Both the position numbers and the translations under genes were made by a program. 64,000 nt of DNA from Flaviaestuariibacter flavus. GTDB taxonomy: Bacteria > Bacteroidota > Bacteroidia > Chitinophagales > Chitinophagaceae. Location of the stretch: the NCBI RefSeq assembly GCF_004337505.1, contig NZ_SJZI01000008.1:482767-546766 (forward strand). Reading direction: 5' to 3'. Position 1 is the stretch's first letter. Every line of letters starts with the position of its first letter. The notes under the pieces were generated by a model. It was given only the letters and a program-made list of their open reading frames with translations. It made no database searches and had not been told where the DNA came from. Below are positions 1 to 7,560 of the stretch, piece after piece.

Positions 1-816
1 CATTTCATCCGGCACGGCGATGCCGCGCGCGCGCAGCGCCTGGAGGGCTCCGAGGGCCGTGAAGTCCTCCACACAGCAAACGGCATCGGGCCGCTTTTTC
101 AGTTCGAGGAGCGCTTCCATGCAGGCGGCGCCGCTGTCAACCGAAACATCGCCATGCACCACCAGCGCCGGGTCGAAAGGAAGGCCGTGGTGGAGGAGCG
201 CCTCGCGGTAGCCCTGGAGGCGGGCTGCCCAGATGGGCACGTGCGCCTGCCCCCCGATAAAGGCGATGCGCCGGTAACCCTGCACTGCCAGGTGACCCGT
301 AGCCAGGAAGGCGCCCTTGCGATCGTCGATGGAAACCGAGGGAACCGGCAGCGTCGCGTTCACACGGTCGAACAGGACAAGCGGAATACGTTGCTTTTGA
401 AGGGCAAGCCAGTGCGCCGGATCGGTGGTGCCCTTGGCCACCGACACCAGCACACCGTCTACCTGCGAACGGAGAAAGGTCTGCACCCCGCGCCGCTCCC
501 AGTCTTCCGACTCGTTGCTCTGATAGATGATGATATTATAGTCCTGCTCGCTGGCCACCTTTTCGATGCCGTGTACCACGGAGCCGAAGAAGTTGATCTC
601 CGCGCTCGGGATCATGACGCCCAGGATTCGGGTTTTGCCCAGGCGCAGCGAAGACGCCACGCGGTTGGGCTGGTAGTGGAGCGCGCGCGCCGCGCGGTGC
701 ACCGCGTCTTTGGTAGCCGCCGAAATGGCGGGATGGTTGTTGAGCGCCCGCGAAACGGTGGCCGCATTCACCTGCAGGCTTCGGGCAATGTCTTGTATGG
801 TAGCACGACGGGGCAA
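1..816 (-). CDS. LacI-family transcriptional regulator, C-terminus cut by window edge
   Basis: About 272 residues of a LacI/GalR-type repressor, running leftwards off the window. The N-terminus holds the DNA-binding helix-turn-helix (RRATIQDIARSLQ, then VNAATVSRALNNHPA), followed by a hinge and a periplasmic-binding-protein-like sugar sensor domain (ILGVMIPSAEINFFG, VDGVLVSVAKG, FIGGQAHVP). No ATG lies in frame near the conserved start, so TTG at 816-814 is chosen; it gives the usual short lead-in (MPRRATI). A perfect palindrome and a -7-like box sit directly upstream, which suggests autorepression. It is divergent from a GH63-like glycosidase, so a sugar-responsive role controlling that gene is a reasonable inference. 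The effector is unknown. Family assignment is firm; the target is inferred. Confidence 0.9.
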   Translation of the reverse strand, partial: MPRRATIQDIARSLQVNAATVSRALNNHPAISAATKDAVHRAARALHYQPNRVASSLRLGKTRILGVMIPSAEINFFGSVVHGIEKVASEQDYNIIIYQSNESEDWERRGVQTFLRSQVDGVLVSVAKGTTDPAHWLALQKQRIPLVLFDRVNATLPVPSVSIDDRKGAFLATGHLAVQGYRRIAFIGGQAHVPIWAARLQGYREALLHHGLPFDPALVVHGDVSVDSGAACMEALLELKKRPDAVCCVEDFTALGALQALRARGIAVPDEM

Positions 817-818
817 TG

Positions 819-832
819 TGCAATCGATTGCA
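819..832. promoter_or_regulatory. Palindromic LacI-type operator at the repressor gene start
   Basis: TGCAATCGATTGCA is a perfect 14-bp palindrome with the central CG typical of LacI/GalR operators; it also fits the cre consensus TGNAANCGNTNNCA. It lies 2 bp upstream of the TTG start of the LacI gene, where a bound repressor would cover the transcription start. Autoregulation is inferred; no second copy was seen before the divergent glycosidase. Confidence 0.65.
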
Positions 833-840
833 TAAATGTA
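833..840 (-). promoter_or_regulatory. Possible -7 element of the lacI gene
   Basis: On the minus strand this reads TACATTTA, one base from the Bacteroidota -7 consensus TAnnTTTG. It abuts the operator palindrome, placing the start of transcription inside the palindrome and leaving a leader of only about ten bases. No convincing -33 box was seen. Confidence 0.35.
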
Positions 841-938
841 AGGGGAGAACGGCCGCAGGGAGAAAAAAGTTTTTCGGGGGGCGGCATGCGTGGTTAAGCT
901 GCCAGCGTTGGCGCCTGCGTGCGAAGCGACGCGCAGCG

Positions 939-966
939 TCATTGCGAGCGCAGCGAAGCAAGCTCC
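939..966 (+). repeat. Intergenic repeat copy, CATTGCGAGCG family, left arm
   Basis: This stretch (core CATTGCGAGCGCAGCGAAGC) is matched by an inverted copy at 1045-1070 with two mismatches over about 26 bases. The pair lies in the gap between lacI and the glycosidase. Sequences of this type are common dispersed intergenic repeats in Bacteroidota and other bacteria (recollection, not searched here). Confidence 0.7.
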
Positions 967-1044
967 TGATTTACGCAAGGTAGTCGTAGCCAGAGTAAGT
1001 TGCGAAGTGAAAGACGCTCGGGTTGCGGTCAATCTTCAGGTCTG

Positions 1045-1070
1045 GGAGTTTGCTTCGCTACGCTCGCAAT
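1045..1070 (-). repeat. Intergenic repeat copy, CATTGCGAGCG family, right arm
   Basis: Inverted partner of 939-966 (plus strand reads GGAGTTTGCTTCGCTACGCT and onward). The two arms enclose about 78 bp and could fold back on each other if transcribed. Confidence 0.7.
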
Positions 1071-1130
1071 GCCGGCCGAAGGCCGTCGTGCCAAGCGACG
1101 CCAAGCGCCCTACCGCGCATCGCGGATTCT

Positions 1131-1161
1131 CGATTCACGATTGCCGATTCACGTTCAGGCC
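1131..1161 (-). repeat. 31-nt word identical to 25147-25177
   Basis: Read on the minus strand, this block begins GGCCTGAACGTGAATCGGC and matches 25147-25177 (plus strand) base for base over 31 nt. It contains the duplicated word GTGAATCG that also occurs at 63014-63040 and 63111-63134. Here it lies about 90 bp before the glycosidase start. Nothing else was recognised in the remaining lacI-glycosidase gap. Confidence 0.8.
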
Positions 1162-1252
1162 CGGTTCTTGTGTACTTGGTACACAGATCTGCCTGCTTCG
1201 TATCTTTATTCATCAACGCTTGCATTGCTATACCCTTAAAACGATCTCTCGT

Positions 1253-3895
1253 ATGAGCAATGCTGTGCCCAACCCCGCCGAATACAATCATCCCTTCTGG
1301 GGGCCTTACCTGAGCGAACGCCAGTGGGGCACCGTGCGCGAAGACTATAGCCCGGATGGCAATGCCTGGGAATATTTCCCCTTTGAGCAATCGCATTACC
1401 GTGCTTACCTCTGGGGTGAGGACGGGCTGGCCGGTATCTCCGACCGCCTCGGGCTGCTGTGCTTCGGCGTCGCCCTCTGGAATGGCAAGGACCCTATCCT
1501 GAAAGAGCGCCTTTACGGCCTGCACAACTACGAGGGCAATCATGGCGAGGATGTAAAAGAACTTTACTATTACCTCGACAACGTGCCCGACCACTCCTAC
1601 ATGGAGTTTCTTTATCAATACCCGCAGGCGGAATTTCCCTACGCGCAGCTCAAGACCGAGAACGCTGCCCGCGGGCGCCGCGAGCCGGAATACGAATTGC
1701 TCGACACCGGCCTCTTCGACAACGATCGCTACTTCGACGTGCAGGTGACCTATGCGCGCGGCGAGGGCGACGAGGTGTTTGTACGCATCGACGTCTGCAA
1801 CCGCGCTCCGCGTGCCGCCGACATTACGGTTTTGCCGACACTCTGGTTTTCGCAGCTGGCCCATGGGAAGGCCCAGACGCCGGTCATCACCGCGCAGGGC
1901 GCCGGCGCGGCCCGTGCCTTCCACGAGCGGATCGGCCCCTGGTATTTCTACTGCGCGCCCGGGGCGGAGCTGCTCTTTACCGACAACCGCAGCAACCTGG
2001 CCCGCCTCCGGGGTGAGACCGACTCGGAGCTCTTTACCAAAGACGCGTTTCATGACGCCGTCATCAGCGGCGAAACCCGCCTGCTGCGCGAGCGCGGCAC
2101 GGGCACCAAAATGGGCGCGCTGCACCGGCTGCGCGTGCCGGCGCGCGGCACGCAATCCGTATTTATACGGATCAGCGCCACCGAGCTCGACCACCCCTTT
2201 CCGGATGGTTTCACCGAAGTGTTTGCGGCGCGCAAGCAGGCTGCCGACGCCTGGTACGAAGGGCTGCTGCCCGCCGGCACCCGTGCCGACCTGCGCAATA
2301 TCTACCGGCAGGCGATCGCAGGCCTGCTGTGGAGCAAACAGTTTTACAACTTCGACGTGGAGAAGTGGCTGCAGCGCTCCGACGGTGTGACGCCGCTGGC
2401 GCCGCAGCGGGCGCAGGGGCGCAACCACGACTGGCAGCACCTGAAGAACAAGGATATCATCGCCATGCCGGATAAGTGGGAGTATCCCTGGTATGCGGCC
2501 TGGGACCTCGCTTTCCAATGCATCGCCTTTGCCGCGGTAGACGCCGCCTTCGCCAAGCAGCAGCTGCTGCTGATCATGCGCGAATGGTATATGAAACCCG
2601 ACGGCCAGCTGCCCGCCTACGAGTGGAACTTCAGCGACGTGAATCCCCCGGTGCATGCCTGGGCTGCGATGGAGGTTTACCGCATCGAAAAAGTACAGAA
2701 GGGAACCGGCGACATCCTGTTCCTGAAAAAGATCTTCCAGAAGCTGCTGATCAACTTCACCTGGTGGACGAACCGCAAGGACCGCAATGGCAACAATATC
2801 TTCGAGGGCGGCTTCCTGGGCCTGGACAATATCGGTGTTTTCAACCGCTCGTTTTACGGCGAGCATATGCGCCTCGAGCAGGCCGACGGCACCAGCTGGA
2901 TGGGTACCTATGCACTCAGTATGATGGACATGGCGCTCGAGATCGCGCTGCACGATCCTTCTTTTGAAGACACAGCCACCAGGTTCTTCGAGCATTTCGT
3001 GCTCATCGCCGAATCGCTCAACGAACATCACCTCTGGAACAAGGAAGACCGCTTCTTCTACGATGTGCTTTCCATTCCCGGCCAGGAGCCGATGCCCCTG
3101 CGGATCAAATCGATCGTGGGACTGACCTCGCTGTTTGCCGTGAGCACCATCGGCCGCCACAAGCTGGAAGCCCTTCCCGACTTCTGCCGCCGTACCGAAT
3201 GGTTTGAGCGCTACCGGAGGAAATACAATAAGTTCTGGCCCAACGAAGAACGCGGCGACCAGCAGGAGATCCTGCTTTCACTGGTAAAAAAAGAACGGCT
3301 TGTATACCTGCTGGAGCGCCTCCTCGACGAAGCCGAATTTCTTTCACCCGGCGGCATCCGCGCGCTGTCGAAAGACCATGAGCAGCACCCCTACTCGGTG
3401 AGCATCGACGGCACGGAGTACAGCATCGCCTACGACCCCGGCGACAGCACTTCCGACATTTTCGGCGGTAATTCCAACTGGCGCGGCCCGGTGTGGATCC
3501 CGATCAATTACCTGCTGATCAAGTCGCTTCGCCGCTATGGCCGCTTTTATGGCGACAGCCTGCAGGTGGAATACCCAGCCGGCTCCGGCACGCGCATGAA
3601 CCTGTGCGCCGTGGCCGACGCCCTCACAGGGCGGGTGATCAGCCTTTTCGCACGCAATGCCGACGACGAGCGCCCCGCCTATGGCAGCTACAACGCGTTT
3701 TACCAGAAACCCTCCAACCGGCAACTGTTACTTTTCTATGAATATTTTCATGGCGACAGCGGCTGCGGCCTGGGCGCCAGTCACCAGACAGGCTGGACGG
3801 CGCTGGTTGCCGAGCTGATCAAGGAAGCCGCCGGCACGGCCTCCGGTGCTGCGGCGGCGGGCTATGCGATCAACCCGGAGGGACAGCTCACCTGA
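1253..3895 (+). CDS. GH63-like (MGH1-like) glycoside hydrolase
   Basis: An 880-residue cytoplasmic-looking protein without signal peptide. It resembles the MGH1-like/GH63 (alpha/alpha)6-barrel glycosidases that act on glucosylglycerate, mannosylglycerate or glucosides. Visible landmarks are an N-terminal beta-rich domain (HPFWGPYLSERQWGTVREDY), the barrel entry YPWYAAWDLAF with Asp418 as a likely catalytic acid, NPPVHAWAAMEVYRIE, GGNSNWRGPVWIPINYLLI, and the C-terminal ASHQTGWTALVAELI. The open frame extends upstream to 890, but that part covers repeats and is not protein-like; the ATG at 1253 starts the conserved MSNAVPNPAEYN region. It is divergent from the LacI regulator, so repression by it is plausible. 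Family is secure; substrate is not. Confidence 0.88.
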   Translation: MSNAVPNPAEYNHPFWGPYLSERQWGTVREDYSPDGNAWEYFPFEQSHYRAYLWGEDGLAGISDRLGLLCFGVALWNGKDPILKERLYGLHNYEGNHGEDVKELYYYLDNVPDHSYMEFLYQYPQAEFPYAQLKTENAARGRREPEYELLDTGLFDNDRYFDVQVTYARGEGDEVFVRIDVCNRAPRAADITVLPTLWFSQLAHGKAQTPVITAQGAGAARAFHERIGPWYFYCAPGAELLFTDNRSNLARLRGETDSELFTKDAFHDAVISGETRLLRERGTGTKMGALHRLRVPARGTQSVFIRISATELDHPFPDGFTEVFAARKQAADAWYEGLLPAGTRADLRNIYRQAIAGLLWSKQFYNFDVEKWLQRSDGVTPLAPQRAQGRNHDWQHLKNKDIIAMPDKWEYPWYAAWDLAFQCIAFAAVDAAFAKQQLLLIMREWYMKPDGQLPAYEWNFSDVNPPVHAWAAMEVYRIEKVQKGTGDILFLKKIFQKLLINFTWWTNRKDRNGNNIFEGGFLGLDNIGVFNRSFYGEHMRLEQADGTSWMGTYALSMMDMALEIALHDPSFEDTATRFFEHFVLIAESLNEHHLWNKEDRFFYDVLSIPGQEPMPLRIKSIVGLTSLFAVSTIGRHKLEALPDFCRRTEWFERYRRKYNKFWPNEERGDQQEILLSLVKKERLVYLLERLLDEAEFLSPGGIRALSKDHEQHPYSVSIDGTEYSIAYDPGDSTSDIFGGNSNWRGPVWIPINYLLIKSLRRYGRFYGDSLQVEYPAGSGTRMNLCAVADALTGRVISLFARNADDERPAYGSYNAFYQKPSNRQLLLFYEYFHGDSGCGLGASHQTGWTALVAELIKEAAGTASGAAAAGYAINPEGQLT

Positions 3896-3927
3896 ATCGA
3901 CTACCTTCATCCACCCAAAAACCGTTT

Positions 3928-4041
3928 ATGAAAAAGGATAAATATGGACGGAGCTACAACCGGCCGGTCTATAGGTTCTCCCTTGTGCTGATTGTGGCGG
4001 CGCTGCTGGCCATCCTGGTTATGAAGTGCAGCGCGAGCTAA
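3928..4041 (+). CDS. Small single-span membrane protein (37 aa)
   Basis: The frame encodes a basic N-terminus (MKKDKYGRSYNRP) followed by one hydrophobic segment (FSLVLIVAALLAILVMK) and a short CSAS end. It begins 32 bp after the glycosidase and is followed at once by a terminator, so it would be the last gene of that transcript. The charged-then-hydrophobic layout supports a real small membrane protein. Function is not known. Confidence 0.6.
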   Translation: MKKDKYGRSYNRPVYRFSLVLIVAALLAILVMKCSAS

Positions 4042-4044
4042 AAA

Positions 4045-4065
4045 AGGCCACCCATCAGGCGGCCT
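4045..4065. terminator. Bidirectional terminator
   Basis: Stem AGGCCACC / GGCGGCCT with a five-base loop and one mismatch, flanked by A-rich and T-rich runs. It lies between convergent genes. Confidence 0.7.
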
Positions 4066-4084
4066 CGGTTACGCATTTATTTTT

Positions 4085-5506
4085 TTAAAACAGCGAACGG
4101 GTGAGGGCAAGACGAAGACCTGCACTCGTAAGCGGCAGCTTACCCCAGCCCGCGCCTTTGAGCGGCAACTGCACATAGGGCTCTACGCGCACCTGTAAGC
4201 TGCGGGGCAGGCGGAGCCGGTAGCCGGCACTGAGCTGCAGCTGCGCGGCCCAGTCGCGCGTGGCATTTAGGTAAGAATAATCCACCGGGTATTCGGTATT
4301 ATACTGCGTATTCTTATACAGGTAGGAATAATCCTCGCGCTTCATCAGGTAGCTGGAAATGCCTGCCGACGCAAACCAGTTGCCGCGGCCGCCATGGCCA
4401 AAGTGATATTGCACCGCCACCGGGATCTCGATCATGCGGCAGTCGCCGGTAACATCTTCCAGTGTATAGTAACGGGGCGTATAGATATCGCCTTTCACGT
4501 ACTCGCCGCTGCTGTAATAGTGCTTGCGGCTCCAGAGCAGGCCGGCTTCGAATGCCCAGTGGCGACCGGCGGCATAACCGGCAACAAGTCCCAGGTCTTT
4601 GCCCATGCGCTGTACTTTTTGCCCCTCCACACTTGTTACGCCCGCGCCGGCCATCAGGCCGATGTAGAGACGGCGGGTCCGTGCTGCCTGGGGCTTCTTC
4701 CTTGCCTGCTCCGCGGCAACGGGCGGCTCCCCGGTCGTGTCCGGGCGGCTTACTGCAAGGGAGCCCTTCGATGATGTATCGCGCAGGATACTTCCCGGTG
4801 CCGGATCCCCAGGTACCTCCGCGGGCTTTGCGGGAGTGGGAGGGTTCGCCGGGGTCAAGGACGTGGGCTCCGCTACTGGCGCTTCGGTGCGGTCGTCTTT
4901 ATTCGAATGATCCCGCCGGCGCTCCGTCATAACGGTTGCGGCACCGGGCGCATTCTTCCTTCGGGCGAAGGATTTGACGGGCGCCGTTGCCGTGCGCAGC
5001 TTCGGTATGCTCTCGCCGGCAGCGACTCGGCTATCCCGTAGCATTACGGGATCAACGGCAGGCTGCAGGTGCTCCCGGGACAGGTTGTCCCGGCTTGTTG
5101 ACGTAGCAGTAGTCGAAGCGGGCGCCGGCATCCTGGTGCTTTCGGTTGCGGGAACGGCATCCGCTGCCGGCGCGCCGGGTGCTTCCGGACCATGCGCCGT
5201 GGCCGGCTTGGTGAAAGGCACTGTGGCCGGAGCGCGACCGCCTGTGGCAACTGCAGCGGCACCCGGTGTGGCAGCTGATGACGGGGGCTGCCCCCCGGCG
5301 ACGCGGGCGACCTCTTCGCCCTGCTGGCGCCGGTACTCGATGCACATCCAGGGAAGGAGCAGCAGGAGCAGGAGGAGCAGGTAGCGGCGGTCCTTGCCCC
5401 GGGCGGGCTCCGGCGGGATTCCCATCCGGGCGGCCAGCTTGTTCCAATCAGCCCCGCCCGTATTCAGGGGGTACTCATCGGCAGCCTTCCGCCACAAATC
5501 GTCCAT
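4085..5506 (-). CDS. Membrane-anchored protein with C-terminal outer-membrane beta-barrel, ECF sigma partner
   Basis: About 473 residues. The N-terminus (MDDLWRKAADEYPLNTGGAD) resembles the cytoplasmic end of Bacteroidota anti-sigma-like proteins. A single strongly hydrophobic segment (YLLLLLLLLLPWMCIEY) is followed by roughly 200 residues of Pro/Ala/Thr-rich linker. The C-terminal 190 residues look like an outer-membrane beta-barrel (LYIGLMAGAGVTSVEG, HWAFEAGLLWSRKHYY, ending in TSAGLRLALTRSLF). The gene follows the sigma factor by 4 bp if started at the ATG at 5506; an ATG at 5527 and a GTG at 5545 overlap the sigma gene and are possible. The layout suggests one protein linking the envelope to the sigma factor; this is inference. 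Confidence 0.75.
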   Translation of the reverse strand: MDDLWRKAADEYPLNTGGADWNKLAARMGIPPEPARGKDRRYLLLLLLLLLPWMCIEYRRQQGEEVARVAGGQPPSSAATPGAAAVATGGRAPATVPFTKPATAHGPEAPGAPAADAVPATESTRMPAPASTTATSTSRDNLSREHLQPAVDPVMLRDSRVAAGESIPKLRTATAPVKSFARRKNAPGAATVMTERRRDHSNKDDRTEAPVAEPTSLTPANPPTPAKPAEVPGDPAPGSILRDTSSKGSLAVSRPDTTGEPPVAAEQARKKPQAARTRRLYIGLMAGAGVTSVEGQKVQRMGKDLGLVAGYAAGRHWAFEAGLLWSRKHYYSSGEYVKGDIYTPRYYTLEDVTGDCRMIEIPVAVQYHFGHGGRGNWFASAGISSYLMKREDYSYLYKNTQYNTEYPVDYSYLNATRDWAAQLQLSAGYRLRLPRSLQVRVEPYVQLPLKGAGWGKLPLTSAGLRLALTRSLF

Positions 5507-5510
5507 ATCG

Positions 5511-6086
5511 TCATTTTGATATTGCATATCCCTGTTCGGGCTCACTTTTTTTAATGATCCGCTGCAGGCTCATACGGGCCTTGGCGAGGTTTGACTTGGA
5601 GGTTCCCACCGCGATCCCGAGCTGGTCGGCGATCTCCTGGTGGCTGAAACCGTCGATCACGTACATGTTGAACACCGTCCGGTAGGCCGGGGGCAGCTTG
5701 CGCACCTCGGTGATCAGCTCCTTATACAGCAAGGCGTTGTCGGATGAAACACCCGGCGCGGCCTCTTCCCATACCGAATCGGACAGCGCTCCCACCTCCT
5801 GCAGAAAGGAATTGCGCCGCAGGAAATCGATCGCCGTATTCACCATGATCGTCTTCATCCAGCCCATAAAGATCATCTCGAGGTTGACACCCGGCGGCTG
5901 CCGGAACTTTTCGAGGTTGCGAAAAACCTTCACGAAGCCGTCGTTGACCACGTCCACCGCGTTATCATAATGATAAACATACCGGAAGACGGTCTTCAGG
6001 CAATATCCGTAAAAGTGCTCATAAAGGGCGCGTTGCTCTCGATGATCCTGCCGGATGCAGCGTTCTATGGTCAGTTGCAGTTCCAA
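5511..6086 (-). CDS. ECF RNA polymerase sigma factor
   Basis: A 191-residue sigma-70-family factor of the extracytoplasmic-function group. Region 2 is visible at about residues 40-60 (DNAVDVVNDGFVKVFRNL) and region 4 near residues 150-175 (SHQEIADQLGIAVGTSKSNL), the helix-turn-helix that reads the -35 element. No ATG is available at the conserved start; TTG at 6086 gives the expected N-terminus (MELQLTIERCIRQD). The next gene downstream encodes a single-span protein with an anti-sigma-like N-terminus, and the two probably form one transcription unit. The regulon is unknown. Confidence 0.9.
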   Translation of the reverse strand: MELQLTIERCIRQDHREQRALYEHFYGYCLKTVFRYVYHYDNAVDVVNDGFVKVFRNLEKFRQPPGVNLEMIFMGWMKTIMVNTAIDFLRRNSFLQEVGALSDSVWEEAAPGVSSDNALLYKELITEVRKLPPAYRTVFNMYVIDGFSHQEIADQLGIAVGTSKSNLAKARMSLQRIIKKSEPEQGYAISK

Positions 6087-6263
6087 ATTCGGGCTGGAAT
6101 GTGGCGGTTCCGGGAGTAAAATACGGCCTTTGAGAAAAATGGTTGCCTCTTAAAACAAGGTTCTGGGGGTTGCGGTTGGGAAGGTTTTCCCAAAGCTGAA
6201 GCGCAGCGGTTGGCGGGGCGGCGGTTTTTGCCGACCTTCCGGCCTCCAATCCATCCGCTCTCA

Positions 6264-7364
6264 ATGGCAAACGTTCGCTTCGACAACGCTCACGCACCCT
6301 TCCATCAATCGCTCAAACGCTCGGTAGACGCTTACTTCCGGGAGCGCGCCCTGCGCCGCACCGGCGACTGGCGCCTGTTCACCAAGGCACTCGTGCTGCT
6401 GCCCCTGGCCCCGGCCATTTACCTGTTCCTGCTTTTCGGCAAGCCGCCCGCGGCTGCCGGCATCGCCGGGTGCATGCTCCTTGGCCTCGTGCTGGCCTCC
6501 ATCGGTTTCAACATCATGCACGACGCCAACCACGGCGCCTTTTCACAGAAAAAGTGGCTCAACAACCTGCTCGGGCTCTCCCTCAACCTGATCGGGGGGA
6601 ATGCCTTTTTCTGGAAGCAGAAACACAATATCCTGCATCATACCTATACCAATGTGGAAGGGATCGATGACGATATCGCCCAAACGAAACTGCTGCGCCA
6701 GAGTCCTTCGCAGGAGTGGCGCCCCGTGCACCGCTACCAGCACCGCTACCTGTCGCTGGCCTACGGGCTCAGCCTGTTCAGCTGGATCTGGGTCACCGAC
6801 TTCCTGAAATATTTCCGCAAGCGCGTCAACAACAACCCGCTGCCGCCCATGAGCACGAAGGAACACCTTGTTTTCTGGGCCAGTAAGGTTTTCAACATCG
6901 CCGTGTGGATCGTGATCCCGATCTGGGTGCTCGGCCCGCTGCCCTGGCTTACCGGGCTAACGGTCACCTTCCTCACTACGGGCATCGTGATCTCCTGGGT
7001 ATTCCAGCTGGCGCATGCCGTGGAAGGCCCCGAATTCAACCCGGCGGGTCTGAGCGGCACCAATATCGAAATGGAGTGGGCGGCCCACCAGGTGCGCACC
7101 ACGGCCAATTTCGCCACGCATAACCGGGTACTTTCCTGGTATGTCGGCGGGCTCAACTTCCAGGTGGAGCATCATCTTTTCCCGAGGATCGCGCACGTGC
7201 ACTACCCGGCCCTGAGCCGCATCGTACGCCGTGAATGCGAAAAGCATGGCCTCCCCTACCACTGCTTCGACACCCTCGGCGAAGCCATCCGGAGCCATCG
7301 CCGCACCATGCGCGAGCTGGGACGGAAGCCGGAGCTGGAGGAAGAGAGGCTGGAAAGGGCTTGA
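6264..7364 (+). CDS. Membrane fatty acid (acyl-CoA type) desaturase
   Basis: A 366-residue integral membrane di-iron desaturase. The three histidine boxes are intact: HDANHG near residue 85, HNILHHTY near residue 120 and QVEHHLFP near residue 300. Hydrophobic spans lie between the boxes (LVLLPLAPAIYLFLLFG, VWIVIPIWVLGPLPWL). The glutamine in box 3 is typical of the delta-5/6 and linoleoyl-type group. The ATG at 6264 is preferred to 6210 because the upstream residues are Pro/Arg-rich and not conserved-looking. Expected role: introducing double bonds into membrane lipids. The regiospecificity cannot be read from sequence. The stop codon lies at the edge of an intergenic repeat. Confidence 0.9.
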   Translation: MANVRFDNAHAPFHQSLKRSVDAYFRERALRRTGDWRLFTKALVLLPLAPAIYLFLLFGKPPAAAGIAGCMLLGLVLASIGFNIMHDANHGAFSQKKWLNNLLGLSLNLIGGNAFFWKQKHNILHHTYTNVEGIDDDIAQTKLLRQSPSQEWRPVHRYQHRYLSLAYGLSLFSWIWVTDFLKYFRKRVNNNPLPPMSTKEHLVFWASKVFNIAVWIVIPIWVLGPLPWLTGLTVTFLTTGIVISWVFQLAHAVEGPEFNPAGLSGTNIEMEWAAHQVRTTANFATHNRVLSWYVGGLNFQVEHHLFPRIAHVHYPALSRIVRRECEKHGLPYHCFDTLGEAIRSHRRTMRELGRKPELEEERLERA

Positions 7365-7397
7365 CCTCACCCCCGGCCCCTCTCCGGGACGGAGAGG
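7363..7397 (+). repeat. CTCACCCCCGGCCCCTCTCC repeat, left copy
   Basis: The sequence starting GACCTCACCCCCGGCCCC overlaps the last two bases of the desaturase TGA stop. It folds on itself (CCCCTCTCC / GGAGAGGGG) and is matched by an inverted copy at 7524-7560. The word is widely dispersed in many bacterial genomes (recollection). Confidence 0.75.
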
Positions 7398-7402
7398 GGA
7401 GT

Positions 7403-7434
7403 TGAATATCGAATAGCGAACAAGGAATATCGAA
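7403..7434 (+). repeat. GAATATCGAA duplicated word
   Basis: Two imperfect copies of GAATATCGAA flank AGCGAACAAG. It lies between the left CTCACCCC repeat and the terminator and resembles other duplicated intergenic words in this window. Function unknown. Confidence 0.5.
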
Positions 7435-7437
7435 ATG

Positions 7438-7466
7438 AAGAGCGGATGCTAGAAGCATCCGCTCTT
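7438..7466. terminator. Bidirectional terminator
   Basis: Perfect 12-bp stem AAGAGCGGATGC / GCATCCGCTCTT with a TAGAA loop and a T-rich end. It sits between the convergent desaturase and alcohol dehydrogenase genes. A second perfect hairpin (TCAAACAGC / GCTGTTTGA) follows at 7478-7497. Confidence 0.85.
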
Positions 7467-7523
7467 TGTTATTAGGATCAAACAGCAAGCTGTTTGAAAC
7501 AGTAGGAAATATTCCCGGGAGTC

Positions 7524-7560
7524 ACCCCTCTCCTTCCGGAGAGGGGCCGGGGGTGAGGTC
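7524..7560 (-). repeat. CTCACCCCCGGCCCCTCTCC repeat, right (inverted) copy
   Basis: Inverted copy of 7363-7397. Its last base is the first base of the complement of the alcohol dehydrogenase TAG stop, so both convergent genes end at a repeat boundary. Confidence 0.75.

Noticed and set aside
154-897. Plus-strand frame opposite the LacI gene
   Set aside because: The minus strand encodes a clear helix-turn-helix and sugar-binding domain; the plus translation is low-information.
937-1160. CRISPR-like look of short repeats in the lacI-glycosidase gap and at 25.15 and 63.0 kb
   Set aside because: Units are 8-12 bp, contiguous and without constant-length unique spacers, and no cas genes occur in the window.
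1058-3160. 700-codon minus-strand frame across the glycosidase gene
   Set aside because: Shadow of the plus-strand coding sequence; no recognisable motifs, while the plus strand has a full family match.
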